This document shows positions 54,145 to 62,618 of a stretch of 64,000 bases of DNA, in pieces. The stretch is from Pseudonocardia sp. ICBG1293 (GTDB taxonomy: Bacteria > Actinomycetota > Actinomycetes > Mycobacteriales > Pseudonocardiaceae), in assembly GCF_020131355.1 (NCBI RefSeq), contig NZ_JAHLEL010000006.1, positions 532,715 to 596,714 of the forward strand. Reading direction: 5' to 3'. The translations under genes and the position numbers were made by a program. Position 1 is the stretch's first letter, and each line of letters begins with the position of its first letter. The notes under the pieces are model-generated. The model was given only the letters and a program-made list of their open reading frames with translations, was not told where the DNA came from and searched no databases.

Positions 54145-54576
54145 CTACAGGACCTCGGTGCCGGGCGGCAGCGAGGCCTCGTCGAGCCGGAACAGGTAGG
54201 AGCCGGCGCCGGGGACGGTCAGGGTCCAGCGGCCGTTCGCCTCGGAGCGGGTCTCACCGGCCGGCGCGCCGTCGCGCTCGGCGGTGATGCGCACGTTCGG
54301 CAGCGGCTGACCGTTCTGGTCCCGCAGGGTGCCGCTGACGTCGATGCCGTCCGACTGCTGGAACGGGGCGACGGCGCCGGGGGAGGCCGGTACGGGGCCG
54401 GCGGGGGCGGTCGCCGCGGCGGCCGTCCCGGACAGGGCGAGCGCGCCCAGGAGGGCGATGAGCAGGCCCACCAGCCACCGGGCGGTCGTGGGGATCGGGG
54501 AGGGCCGGGACGCACCGACGGGCGGGGTGGCCGCGCGATCGGTGCGCGGTCGGCGCGGGAGCGGGGGTGGTGACAA
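54145..54576 (-). CDS. LivH N-terminal extracytoplasmic domain, cut off by in-frame TAG
   Basis: 143 residues. TTG 54576 (GAGG at about 9 nt) starts a signal-type segment (WLVGLLIALLGALALSGTAAA), then a Pro/Ala linker and a carboxypeptidase-regulatory-like beta sandwich (DVSGTLRDQNGQPLPNVRITAERD, GRWTLTVPGAGSYLFRLDE). It ends at TAG directly before codons for GETTREVTDGSLNTVVF, which continue in the same frame into LivH. So this is most likely the first part of one gene. Its role in the permease is unknown. Confidence 0.75.
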   Translation of the reverse strand: MSPPPLPRRPRTDRAATPPVGASRPSPIPTTARWLVGLLIALLGALALSGTAAAATAPAGPVPASPGAVAPFQQSDGIDVSGTLRDQNGQPLPNVRITAERDGAPAGETRSEANGRWTLTVPGAGSYLFRLDEASLPPGTEVL

Positions 54577-54667
54577 CGTTCGTCCTCGGTGGGGTCGTCG
54601 GACACGACTCTGTGCGACACCCTGATGGGTGATGGGGGGAACGTAGCCGAGGAGAGAACTGGTACGG

Positions 54668-54697
54668 ACGTCTCGGACGAGGACGTAGCCGAGACGT
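54668..54697 (-). promoter_or_regulatory. Inverted repeat upstream of liv operon
   Basis: ACGTCTCGG (54668-54676) and CCGAGACGT (54689-54697) form a perfect 9-bp dyad with a 12-bp centre, about 92 bp before the livH start. The flanking ACGTAGCCGAG also occurs at about 54641. It is a candidate operator for the liv operon; no regulator gene is adjacent. Confidence 0.4.
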
Positions 54698-54753
54698 AAC
54701 GCGACGGTGTCCCGCCGGGCGGGTGCGGTGCCCCGTAGGGCGGGTCCCGGCCG

Positions 54754-55182
54754 TCAGGTCACGGGCGGCCGGGTGTCCCGGTGCAGGCAGGTCAGTTTCG
54801 CGGTGCAGACGCGGCGGCCGTCGTCGTCGACGAGGACGATCTCGGAGGTGGAGGTCGACCGGCCGATGTGGACCGGCCGGGCGGTGCCGGTGACCCAGCC
54901 CGACGTGGCGGAACGGTGGTGGGTGCACGCCAGCTCCAGCCCGACCGGGAACCGGTCGGGCAGCGCGTGCAGCGCGGACAGCGTGGATCCGAGGGTCTCG
55001 GCGAGCACGCCGCTCGCGCCGCCGTGGAGGAGCCCGTAGGGCTGGCGGTTGCCCGCGACCGGCATGCGGCCGACCACCTCGTCGGGGCCGGCCCGCAGGA
55101 TCTCGATGCCCATCCGGTCGGTGAGCTGTTCCAGGGCGTGCTCGGAGCTCAGCTCCGGCAGCTGGTCGGGAGTGATCGGCAC
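54754..55182 (-). CDS. PaaI-family hotdog thioesterase
   Basis: 142 residues, hotdog fold. The helix motif YGLLHGGASGVLAETLGS contains the HGG segment of the 4HBT/PaaI group. The strand blocks GRMPVAGNRQP and GLELACTHHRSATSGWVTGTARPVHIGRSTSTSEIVLVDDDGRRV follow. It hydrolyses acyl-CoA thioesters, often aromatic ones. GTG 55182 lies 6 nt after TAGGGT on the minus strand (leaderless type). In Streptomyces this gene usually neighbours polA (recalled synteny), but here carbonic anhydrases take that place. Confidence 0.87.
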   Translation of the reverse strand: MPITPDQLPELSSEHALEQLTDRMGIEILRAGPDEVVGRMPVAGNRQPYGLLHGGASGVLAETLGSTLSALHALPDRFPVGLELACTHHRSATSGWVTGTARPVHIGRSTSTSEIVLVDDDGRRVCTAKLTCLHRDTRPPVT

Positions 55183-55268
55183 CGGACGACCCTACGTCGG
55201 GCCCGGCCCGCGCCGGACGTGACGTCCCGGGTGGTCCTTGCCCACCCGATCGGGTGGATCTACCGTTC

Positions 55269-55280
55269 CGTTCCGGAACG
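55269..55280. promoter_or_regulatory. Palindrome in divergent thioesterase/carbonic anhydrase region
   Basis: The perfect 12-bp palindrome CGTTCCGGAACG, flanked by a partial second half-site (CCGTTCCG), sits between the two divergent starts, 39 bp before the carbonic anhydrase GTG. It is a plausible operator. Confidence 0.4.
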
Positions 55281-55319
55281 ATCAGTGGCGACGACGACCG
55301 TGATGCGAGGTGTGTCCGC

Positions 55320-56045
55320 GTGGGCGCGACGGGGCGGCGTGCGGTGTTGCGGGGAGCGTTCGGGCTGGTCGGGGCCGGGGTGGCCCTGCTCGGCGCGGGG
55401 GCCTGTGCGGCGGGGACGGCGGTGTCCGCCGGGCCGGTGGATCCGCCGGACCCCGGACCGCCGGACGCGGCAGGGGCACTGGCGAGGCTGCGGGAGGGCA
55501 ACGCGCGCTGGCAGGAGGTGCATCCCGCGCACCCGCACGAGGGGGTCGAGGTCCGTACCGCGCTGGTCGGTGGTCAGCACCCGTTCGCGACCGTGCTGAG
55601 CTGCGTCGACTCGCGGGTCCCGCCGGAGCTGGTGTTCGACCAGGGGCTCGGTGACCTGCTGACCGTGCGCACGGCGGGGGAGGTGCTCGACGACGCCGTC
55701 CGCGGCAGCATCGAGTTCGGTCGCGGCGAGCTCGCGGTGCCGCTCGTGGTGGTCCTCGGTCACTCGTCGTGCGGTGCGGTGGCGGCCGCGGTCGACGCGG
55801 TGGACCGCGCGCGGACACCGCCGGGGCACCTCGCCCACCTGGTGGCGGCGCTGCGACCGGCGCTGCCGTCGTCGGGCACCCGGGCCGAGCGCATCGCGGC
55901 CGGGGTCGACACCCACGTGCGGCGTACCGTGGCCGCCCTGCGCCGGGACCCGGACCTGGCCGCGTCCGGGGCGGGCGCCGCGGCCGTCGTCGGGGCCCGG
56001 TACGACCTGGACACCGGCCGGGTGGACTGGCTCGAGACGCTCTGA
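55320..56045 (+). CDS. Beta-carbonic anhydrase 1, exported
   Basis: 241 residues. A twin-arginine-like start (TGRRAVLRGAFGLVGAGVALLGAGAC) suggests export by Tat, perhaps with a weak lipobox cysteine. The mature part is a beta-class carbonic anhydrase: SCVDSRVPPELVFDQGLGDL supplies the zinc cysteine and the Asp-Arg dyad, HSSCGAV the zinc histidine and cysteine. It interconverts CO2 and bicarbonate, here presumably outside the membrane. GTG 55320 has GAGG upstream; earlier in-frame ATG/GTG codons would spoil the signal. A cytosolic homologue follows. Confidence 0.85.
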   Translation: MGATGRRAVLRGAFGLVGAGVALLGAGACAAGTAVSAGPVDPPDPGPPDAAGALARLREGNARWQEVHPAHPHEGVEVRTALVGGQHPFATVLSCVDSRVPPELVFDQGLGDLLTVRTAGEVLDDAVRGSIEFGRGELAVPLVVVLGHSSCGAVAAAVDAVDRARTPPGHLAHLVAALRPALPSSGTRAERIAAGVDTHVRRTVAALRRDPDLAASGAGAAAVVGARYDLDTGRVDWLETL

Positions 56046-56069
56046 GTGCGGGTCTGGTCACATCGCCGG

Positions 56070-56098
56070 GGGATGCGACGGCGTGCATGCTTGCCCGC
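56070..56098 (+). promoter_or_regulatory. Two-block promoter-like motif shared with CHRD gene
   Basis: GGGAT, 10 bp and GCATGCTTGCCCGC, identical in layout and in its 14-mer to 29040-29068. It lies 56 nt before the carbonic anhydrase 2 ATG. Confidence 0.4.
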
Positions 56099-56154
56099 CC
56101 CGTCCGTTTCGTCGATCTTGGTCGGGACGACGACCCGGACCGATGGGAGACCCG

Positions 56155-56748
56155 ATGGCGAACGACAGCAGGCCGACCGCCGCCGAGGCGTGGCGGATGA
56201 TGCTCGAGGGCAACGGACGGTGGCAGCGCGACGAGCGCGAGGACCCGCGGCGCTCGGCCGAGGAACGTGCCGCGGCCGTCGCCGGTCAGACCCCGGCCGC
56301 GATGATCCTGTCCTGCTCGGACTCCCGGGTCCCCGCCGAGCTGGTGTTCGACCTGGGCCTGGGCGACCTGTTCGTGGTCCGGACCGCGGGCCAGGTCGTC
56401 GACGACGCGGTGCGCGGCACGCTCGCCTTCGGCGCGGGTGCGCTGGGCATCCCGCTGCTGGTCGTACTGGGGCACTCCCAGTGCGGTGCGGTCAAGGCGG
56501 CGGTGTCGGTGGCCGGGGGAGCGCCCGCGCCGGCACCGTCCACGCTGGGTGCGCTGGTCGGCGACATCGTCCCGGTGTGCGAGGGGGAGGGCGACACGGC
56601 CGTGGCCGGAGCGGTCGACGCCAACGTCCGCCGGGTCGTCGCGCAGCTCACGGCCGACCCGTCGCTGTCCGGGGCGGTCTGCAACAACCACCTCACGATC
56701 GTCGGCGCCCGCTACGACCTGGAGACCGGAGCGGTCCTCGAGGTCTGA
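56155..56748 (+). CDS. Beta-carbonic anhydrase 2, cytosolic
   Basis: 197 residues, no signal peptide. Same zinc and dyad motifs as the previous gene: SCSDSRVPAELVFDLGLGDL and HSQCGAV. It supplies bicarbonate to carboxylases or disposes of CO2. ATG 56155 has GGGAGA upstream, and the frame upstream (from 55774) is a shadow of carbonic anhydrase 1. The two anhydrases probably arose by duplication, with one exported. The 109-bp gap between them carries its own promoter-like motif, so they need not be co-transcribed. Confidence 0.88.
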   Translation: MANDSRPTAAEAWRMMLEGNGRWQRDEREDPRRSAEERAAAVAGQTPAAMILSCSDSRVPAELVFDLGLGDLFVVRTAGQVVDDAVRGTLAFGAGALGIPLLVVLGHSQCGAVKAAVSVAGGAPAPAPSTLGALVGDIVPVCEGEGDTAVAGAVDANVRRVVAQLTADPSLSGAVCNNHLTIVGARYDLETGAVLEV

Positions 56749-56754
56749 CCGGGC

Positions 56755-57603
56755 TCAGCCCGGCCGGTGGGTCACGAGGATCGCGGTGCCGGGGAACAGC
56801 GCGCCGCGCAGCGGCGACCACTGCCCCCAGACCCGCTCGTGACCCTCCGGCCACTCCGGCTCGACCAGGTCGTCGAGCACCAGCCCGGCGGCGACGACGT
56901 CGCGGACCCGGTCCCCGAGCGTCCGGTGGTGCTCGACGTAGGTGGCGCGGCCGTCGCCGTCGACCTCGAGGTACGGGGTCCGGTCGAAGTAGGACTGGAC
57001 GACCGTGAGTCCCTGCTCGCCGGGGTCGTCGGGGAACACCCAGCGCATCGGGTGGTTCACCGCGAACACCCAGCGCCCGCCGGGGCGCAGCACCCGGTGC
57101 ACCTCGCGCATGACCCGGCCCGGGTCCGCGACGAAGGGGATCGCGCCGAACGCCGAGCAGGCGTGGTCGAACGTGGCGTCGGCGAACGGCAGGCGCTCGG
57201 CGCCGGCCTGCACGAGCGGGACCGGCAGGCCGAGCGCGGTGTTGAGCCGGGCCGCGTGCCGCAGCATCCCGCCGGAGACGTCGAGCGCGACCGGGCGCGC
57301 GCCGCGGCGGGCGAGCCAGCGGCTGCACGGGGCGGAGCCCGCGCCGACCTCCAGCACCCGCTTCCCGGCGAGGTCGGCGGGCGGGCCGAGCAGGCCGGCC
57401 TCGTCCTCGTGCAGGTTCTCCGGGCACCAGACGAACGCCTCGTCGCCGATGTCGGAGCCGTGCTCGGCCAGGTAGTCGTCGGCGTCGGCGTCCCACCAGC
57501 GACGCCCGGCCGCCTCGGACTCGGCGCTGCCGACGCGGCGCCGGGCGACGCCCGCGGTACCGACGGCGTCCTCGGCGGAGAAGTACTCGTCGCGGCTGCT
57601 CAT
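56755..57603 (-). CDS. SAM-dependent methyltransferase, class I
   Basis: 282 residues. The SAM-binding core reads VLEVGAGSAPCSRWLARRGARPVALDVSGGM, followed by AERLPFADATFDHACSAFGAIPFV and the strand RPGGRWVFAVNHPMRW, the UbiE/Methyltransf_11 type. An N-terminal helix with WWDADADDYLAEHG is typical of the subgroup found beside rpsA in actinomycetes. The substrate is unknown. ATG 57603 (MSSRDEYFSAED) is chosen over the longer GC-rich leader. It is divergent from rpsA and convergent with carbonic anhydrase 2 (7 bp apart). Confidence 0.87.
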   Translation of the reverse strand: MSSRDEYFSAEDAVGTAGVARRRVGSAESEAAGRRWWDADADDYLAEHGSDIGDEAFVWCPENLHEDEAGLLGPPADLAGKRVLEVGAGSAPCSRWLARRGARPVALDVSGGMLRHAARLNTALGLPVPLVQAGAERLPFADATFDHACSAFGAIPFVADPGRVMREVHRVLRPGGRWVFAVNHPMRWVFPDDPGEQGLTVVQSYFDRTPYLEVDGDGRATYVEHHRTLGDRVRDVVAAGLVLDDLVEPEWPEGHERVWGQWSPLRGALFPGTAILVTHRPG

Positions 57604-57654
57604 GACCACCCGATCGTCGCAAGCGCGGGACCCCGCGCGGATGGCGGACCCGCA

Positions 57655-57684
57655 TTGCCGGGGAGATCCGGGGCCGCGTAGCAT
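57655..57684 (+). promoter_or_regulatory. rpsA promoter
   Basis: -35 TTGCCG (57655-57660), 18-bp spacer, -10 TAGCAT (57679-57684), a good principal-sigma match. It predicts transcription start near 57691. Confidence 0.65.
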
Positions 57685-57690
57685 TCTTCC

Positions 57691-57902
57691 CGCACCGTGG
57701 TCAACGTCTCGGCCGACCGCGCGGCGCCACTCCAGCGCCGGTGTCGCGGGTGTCCGTGCACGAGGTTCCCGACCACGGGAATCGACGCCAGAGGGTGACC
57801 GTTACAACGTCACAGCTACACGCACCAGAACCTGGGCGCGCTGCTGCAGCAGCGCCGACCGGGCCGACCCTGTCAGAGAAATCCATCGGAGCACCTCACT
57901 AC
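57691..57902 (+). other. Long rpsA 5' leader
   Basis: About 210 nt lie between the predicted start of transcription and the ATG. It contains the inverted repeat GTGAC (57795-57799) / GTCAC (57809-57813) and other stems. S1 leaders commonly carry autoregulatory structure (known in other bacteria), so a translational operator is likely but not shown. Confidence 0.4.
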
Positions 57903-59399
57903 ATGTCCACCGACACCACCGCCGCCCCGACCACGCCGCAGGTCGCTATCAACGACATCGGGTCGGAGGAGGACTTCCTCGCCGCCATCGACCAGACGAT
58001 CAAGTACTTCAACGATGGCGACATCGTCGAGGGCACCATCGTCAAGGTCGACCGCGACGAGGTCCTGCTCGACATCGGCTACAAGACCGAGGGCGTCATC
58101 CCCTCGCGTGAGCTGTCGATCAAGCACGACGTCGACCCCGCCGAGGTCGTCGAGGTCGGCGAGTTCGTCGAGGCCCTCGTCCTCCAGAAGGAGGACAAGG
58201 AGGGCCGGCTGATCCTGTCCAAGAAGCGCGCGCAGTACGAGCGCGCCTGGGGCACGATCGAGGCGCTCAAGGAGGCCGACGAGCCGGTCGAGGGCACCGT
58301 CATCGAGGTCGTCAAGGGCGGCCTGATCCTGGACATCGGGCTCCGCGGCTTCCTCCCGGCCTCGCTGGTCGAGATGCGCCGCGTGCGCGACCTGCAGCCC
58401 TACGTCGGTCGCAAGATCGAGGCCAAGATCATCGAGCTGGACAAGAACCGCAACAACGTGGTCCTGTCCCGCCGCGCCTGGCTCGAGCAGACCCAGTCCG
58501 AGGTCCGCAGCGAGTTCCTCAACCAGCTGCAGCGCGGTCAGGTCCGCAAGGGCGTCGTCTCCTCGGTGGTCAACTTCGGTGCGTTCGTCGACCTGGGCGG
58601 GGTCGACGGCCTGGTGCACGTCTCCGAGCTGTCCTGGAAGCACATCGACCACCCGAGCGAGGTCGTCGAGGTCGGCCAGGAGGTCACCGTCGAGGTCCTC
58701 GACGTCGACCTGGACCGCGAGCGCGTCTCCCTGTCGCTGAAGGCGACCCAGGAGGACCCGTGGCGCCTGTACGCCCGGACCCACGCGATCGGCCAGATCG
58801 TGCCGGGCAAGGTCACCAAGCTGGTCCCGTTCGGCGCCTTCGTCCGCGTCGAGGAGGGCATCGAGGGCCTGGTCCACATCTCCGAGCTGGCCGAGCGCCA
58901 CGTCGAGATCCCGGAGCAGGTCGTCCAGGTCGGCGACGACGCGATGGTCAAGGTCATCGACATCGACCTCGACCGTCGCCGGATCTCGCTGTCGCTGAAG
59001 CAGGCCAACGAGGGCATGACGGTCGACACCGAGTTCGACCCGACCCGCTACGGCATGGCCGCCGAGTACGACGACCAGGGGAACTACATCTACCCCGAGG
59101 GCTTCGACGTCGACTCCGGCGACTGGAAGGAAGGCTTCGACGAGGCCCGCGCGGCCTGGGAGAAGCAGTACGCCGAGGCGCAGTCCCGCTACGACCAGCA
59201 CATGGCGCAGATCCGCAAGGCCGCCGAGGCCGAGGCGGAGGGCGGCGACGACATCGCACCGGCGAACTACTCCTCCGGCGGTGACGACGACCGCTCCACC
59301 GGTGGCAGCACCGGCGGTGGCCAGGCCGAGTCGGGTGGCTCGCTCGCCAGCGACGAGCAGCTCGCCGCTCTGCGCGAGAAGCTCTCCGGCGGCGCCTGA
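57903..59399 (+). CDS. rpsA: 30S ribosomal protein S1
   Basis: 498 residues with four S1/OB repeats: GDIVEGTIVKVDRDEVLLDIG, EPVEGTVIEVVKGGLILDIG, GQVRKGVVSSVVNFGAFVDLG and GQIVPGKVTKLVPFGAFVRVE. After about 400 follows a Glu/Asp/Gly-rich tail. Actinobacterial S1 has four repeats and about 480-500 residues, so this is complete. It binds mRNA and helps initiation at structured leaders. ATG 57903 starts MSTDTTAAP; the frame extends upstream without homology and the start is conserved in family members. It matches Rv1630. Confidence 0.97.
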   Translation: MSTDTTAAPTTPQVAINDIGSEEDFLAAIDQTIKYFNDGDIVEGTIVKVDRDEVLLDIGYKTEGVIPSRELSIKHDVDPAEVVEVGEFVEALVLQKEDKEGRLILSKKRAQYERAWGTIEALKEADEPVEGTVIEVVKGGLILDIGLRGFLPASLVEMRRVRDLQPYVGRKIEAKIIELDKNRNNVVLSRRAWLEQTQSEVRSEFLNQLQRGQVRKGVVSSVVNFGAFVDLGGVDGLVHVSELSWKHIDHPSEVVEVGQEVTVEVLDVDLDRERVSLSLKATQEDPWRLYARTHAIGQIVPGKVTKLVPFGAFVRVEEGIEGLVHISELAERHVEIPEQVVQVGDDAMVKVIDIDLDRRRISLSLKQANEGMTVDTEFDPTRYGMAAEYDDQGNYIYPEGFDVDSGDWKEGFDEARAAWEKQYAEAQSRYDQHMAQIRKAAEAEAEGGDDIAPANYSSGGDDDRSTGGSTGGGQAESGGSLASDEQLAALREKLSGGA

Positions 59400-59441
59400 G
59401 CGTCCCCTGCCGGTCCCGTACGGACCGGCACCAGCACCACA

Positions 59442-59478
59442 CCGGGCCCCGGTGACCGTCACGGTCACCGGGGCCCGG
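59442..59478 (+). terminator. rpsA terminator
   Basis: A perfect 18-bp dyad (59442-59459 with 59461-59478) lies 42 nt after the stop. A second smaller hairpin follows (CCCGTTCC and GGAACGGG around 59480-59507). Confidence 0.85.
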
Positions 59479-59635
59479 CCCGTTCCCGGGCCCGTCCCGG
59501 AACGGGTGAACGACGGCCGAGGTCGCCCGGCGTGTCGGTGCGGACACGCCACGTCGAGATCACGGTTCGGCTGCGGTTGGTCACGGCACGCGCAGCGGCC
59601 CGGAGTCGATCTTCGGGTCGGCCTAGATTGGAGTC

Positions 59636-60439
59636 ATGGCCGGCCGCACCGTCCGCCGGACGCGTTCCGGCGAGTCCCCGTCCCACGACCGTTCGACCCG
59701 GCGTCGCGGGCGGGCCGCGATCGCGGGTGTCCTGCTCGCCGCGCTGCTCACCGGGTGCGCCAGCGCGTCCGGGGACACCGGCATCGCGGTGCCGACCTTC
59801 CCGGACGAGCAGCAGGGCGCTGCCCAGGCCGGGCGGGGACCGATCCCGATCGCGTTGCCCACCGACTGCGCCCAGCTGATGGACCCGGAGCAGGCGGGCG
59901 CGCTGTTCGGCCAGGTGCTGGGGTCGGTGTCGGTGCAGTCCGTGCGCGGCGTACCCGAGCCCGCGGTCAACCGCACCGAGCGCACCGCCTGCACCTACCG
60001 GGCGGGCGGTCAGGCCCAGGCCTTCGGCGGGGCGCGCAACTCCGGCCCCGTGTTGTTCCAGCTCAACATCGGCCGGTACGGCGACACGGCGTCGGCGACC
60101 CGGCAGTGGCAGCTCAACACCAACGCCGAGCGTGGCTCGGCCACCGCGTCGCGCGACATCACCGTCGGGTCGGTCCCGGGGGTCCTGGTCGAGCGGCCGG
60201 ACGAGACCACCCTCGCGCTGGTCTACGGCGTCGACACGCTCACCTTCATCCTGCCCGTCGCGGCGCCCGGGCAGACCCGGTCCGCGGCCGAGACCCTGCC
60301 CGACCTGGCGCAGCGGATGATCCCGGCGCTCACGCCGACCCAGCCGCCGTCCGCGCGCCCGACACCGACCGCTCCGCCGGCCGCGCCCGCCCCGCAGGCG
60401 GGCACCGGTGCCGCGGGCAGCGCACGCGGCACCACCTGA
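59636..60439 (+). CDS. DUF3558 lipoprotein
   Basis: 267 residues. A basic N-terminus and hydrophobic core end in the lipobox LLTGC (Cys about 41). The exported domain has two conserved cysteines (TDCAQLM, RTACTYR) and the DUF3558 strand pattern, then a Pro/Thr/Ala-rich tail. DUF3558 lipoproteins are abundant in Pseudonocardiaceae and of unknown role. ATG 59636 lies 6 nt after TAGATT (59624-59629), a leaderless arrangement. Confidence 0.87.
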   Translation: MAGRTVRRTRSGESPSHDRSTRRRGRAAIAGVLLAALLTGCASASGDTGIAVPTFPDEQQGAAQAGRGPIPIALPTDCAQLMDPEQAGALFGQVLGSVSVQSVRGVPEPAVNRTERTACTYRAGGQAQAFGGARNSGPVLFQLNIGRYGDTASATRQWQLNTNAERGSATASRDITVGSVPGVLVERPDETTLALVYGVDTLTFILPVAAPGQTRSAAETLPDLAQRMIPALTPTQPPSARPTPTAPPAAPAPQAGTGAAGSARGTT

Positions 60440-60481
60440 GCGCGCCCGGGACGCCCCGGTACGGCCCGCTACGGTGATCAC

Positions 60482-61609
60482 GTGCTGCGGACAGGGCTGA
60501 CCGGTGGAATCGGTGCGGGCAAGTCGACGGTCGCGACGCGGCTGGTCGAACGCGGGGCGGTGCTGGTCGACTCCGACGTGATCGCCCGGGAGGTCGTCGA
60601 GCCGGGTACCGAGGGGCTGGCGGCCATCGTGGAGGCGTTCGGCGGCGAGGTCCTCGACGCCGACGGCCGGCTCGACCGGCCCGCCCTCGCCGCGGTCGTG
60701 TTCGGTGACACCGGCGCCCGGCGGGTCCTCGACGGCATCGTGCACCCGCTGGTGCGGGCCCGCTCCGACGAGCTCGTCGCGGCCGCCCCGGCCGACGCGA
60801 TCGTCGTGCAGGACATCCCGCTGCTGGTCGAGGGCGGGATGGCGGCGGCGTTCCCGCTGGTCGTGGTGGTGGGGGTGGACGCCGACGAGCGGGTCCGCCG
60901 GCTGGTGTCCGCGCGCGGGATGACCGAGCAGGACGCCAGGGCCCGGATCGCCGCCCAGGCGACCGACGAGCAGCGCCGCGCCGCCGCCGACGTCTGGCTA
61001 GACAACTCGGGCGACCCGGAGGACACCCGTCGGCAGGTCGACGCCCTGTGGGACGGGCGGCTGGCCGGGTTCGAGGAGAACCTGCGCACGGGCCGCCCGG
61101 CCGTCGACGGCCCGCCCCGGCTCGTCGAGCACGACCCGACCTGGGCGGAGCAGGCCCGCCGTCTCGCCGAGCGGGTCGCGCGCGCCGCGGGCCGGTCCGG
61201 CCGGGGGGTGGAACACATCGGGTCGACCGCCGTCCCCGGCCTCCCGGCCCGCGACGTGCTCGACCTCCAGCTGGCAGTGGAGGCGCCCGCCGATGCCGAC
61301 GCGGTCACCGGCGCACTGGCCGCGGTCGGTCTCCCGGTCGACGACGCCGCCGTGGACCGGGCGGCGGGCACCGTCCGGGTGCACCGCTCGGCGGATCCGG
61401 GGCGCGCCGCCGTGGTGGCCGTGCGGGTGCAGGGCTCACCGGCGTGGCGGCACGCGATCGAGCGGCGCGACCGGTTGCGCGCCGACGCGGCGGCCCGCTC
61501 CGGCTACGCCGGGCACAAGCGCGCGGCGGCCGCCCGGCACGGCGACGAGCCGGACCCGCGCCACTACCGTGTGTACACGGCGTCGTGGGCCATCGACCCG
61601 GACGAGTGA
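60482..61609 (+). CDS. coaE: Dephospho-CoA kinase fused to a GrpB/UPF0157 domain
   Basis: 375 residues. CoaE part (1-200): P-loop GGIGAGKSTVA, DSDVIAREVVEPG for substrate, and the C-terminal dephospho-CoA-binding helices (AQATDEQRRAAADVWLDNSG). It phosphorylates dephospho-CoA at the 3'-OH, the last CoA step. The GrpB/UPF0157 part (205-375; EHDPTWAEQARR, VEHIGSTAVPGLPARDVLDLQ) is a nucleotidyltransferase-like fold. M. tuberculosis CoaE (Rv1631) has the same fusion. GTG 60482 lies 6 nt after TACGGT (60470-60475), so probably leaderless. Confidence 0.95.
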   Translation: MLRTGLTGGIGAGKSTVATRLVERGAVLVDSDVIAREVVEPGTEGLAAIVEAFGGEVLDADGRLDRPALAAVVFGDTGARRVLDGIVHPLVRARSDELVAAAPADAIVVQDIPLLVEGGMAAAFPLVVVVGVDADERVRRLVSARGMTEQDARARIAAQATDEQRRAAADVWLDNSGDPEDTRRQVDALWDGRLAGFEENLRTGRPAVDGPPRLVEHDPTWAEQARRLAERVARAAGRSGRGVEHIGSTAVPGLPARDVLDLQLAVEAPADADAVTGALAAVGLPVDDAAVDRAAGTVRVHRSADPGRAAVVAVRVQGSPAWRHAIERRDRLRADAAARSGYAGHKRAAAARHGDEPDPRHYRVYTASWAIDPDE

Positions 61610-61823
61610 CCGGGCCGGGACCCAGATCACGCGGAACGTGACGATCGGGTCGCGGCGAACCCGTTTCTGTAACGCCGCACGCTCGTTGGTCGATCAGGCG
61701 GGGCAGAGGGTGTTCGTGCCCGGATCGGCTGCGGTACCTGCGGGTACCCGTCGAACGGGCAGGTCGCCCGGGTGATCGGCACCGGGCCGCGCGGCCCGGC
61801 GACGGCGACGAGAGGACACGGGG

Positions 61824-62618
61824 TTGAGCACCATGGCCCAGCGTTACGGGGCGGACGGCGGGTTCGTCGAGCCCGGGCGCGCGCCTGCGTTCCCCCACAC
61901 GGACCACTACGGCGGCCCGGTCGCGCCGGAGGGACCGGGTGCCGGCGACCCGGACCCGTGGACCGGCGCGGAGTACGAGGCCGCCCCGATCAGCGGGGCG
62001 GTCGTCCGGCAGCACCGCACGCTCCCGCACGGTGAGCTGCGGGCGGACTTCGGCTCGCACCTCGAGGCCCACTACCCGCGGCTGGTCGCCCAGCTCTACG
62101 CGATCACGCTCAACCCGCACGACGCGCACGAGGCGGTGCAGGACGCCTACTCGCGCGCCTGGCGCCGCTGGGCCGCGCTGCGCGCCGAGCCGGCCGGCCC
62201 GGAGCACGAGGACGCGGCCGTCGGCTGGGTCCGGCGGGTCGCGATCCGCTCGTCGATGCGGGTGCGGATGCGACGCCGCCGGCGCGGACCGTCGCCGGAG
62301 GAGACCGACCCGCGCACCGGCGCGCTCCTCGAGGCGCTCGGGCGGCTCGCCGCCGTCGACCGCCGGGCCGTGGTGCTGCACCACATGGCCGGCCTGTCGA
62401 CCGGCGCGATCGCCGAGCTCGAGCGGGTCACCGAGCACGAGGTCCGGCGCCGGCTCGTCCGCGGTCGCGAGGTCGTGACCGAGGGCATGGCCGAGGTGCT
62501 GGAAGAGATCATCGGACCGGCGGGTGGCGCGGTCGGGGGACCGCCGCCGGGTCACGTCGCGCCGCAGTACGACCTGCGTGGCGGGTACCCACCCGCCACC
62601 GAGGGGGGACGGGTATGA
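61824..62618 (+). CDS. Sigma-70-like (ECF-type) regulator
   Basis: 264 residues. The first 75 are disordered Gly/Pro; then LEAHYPRLVAQLYAITLNPHDAHEAVQDAYSRAWRRW is sigma region 2 and GRLAAVDRRAVVLHHMAGLSTGAIAELERVTEHEVRRRL is region 4 with its helix-turn-helix. The region between lacks a clear region 3, as in ECF factors. The C-terminus is Gly/Pro-rich. TTG 61824 follows AGAGGA; ATG 61833 is an alternative. The stop overlaps the next ATG (ATGA), and the downstream one-TM protein may be its anti-sigma factor. Confidence 0.78.
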   Translation: MSTMAQRYGADGGFVEPGRAPAFPHTDHYGGPVAPEGPGAGDPDPWTGAEYEAAPISGAVVRQHRTLPHGELRADFGSHLEAHYPRLVAQLYAITLNPHDAHEAVQDAYSRAWRRWAALRAEPAGPEHEDAAVGWVRRVAIRSSMRVRMRRRRRGPSPEETDPRTGALLEALGRLAAVDRRAVVLHHMAGLSTGAIAELERVTEHEVRRRLVRGREVVTEGMAEVLEEIIGPAGGAVGGPPPGHVAPQYDLRGGYPPATEGGRV

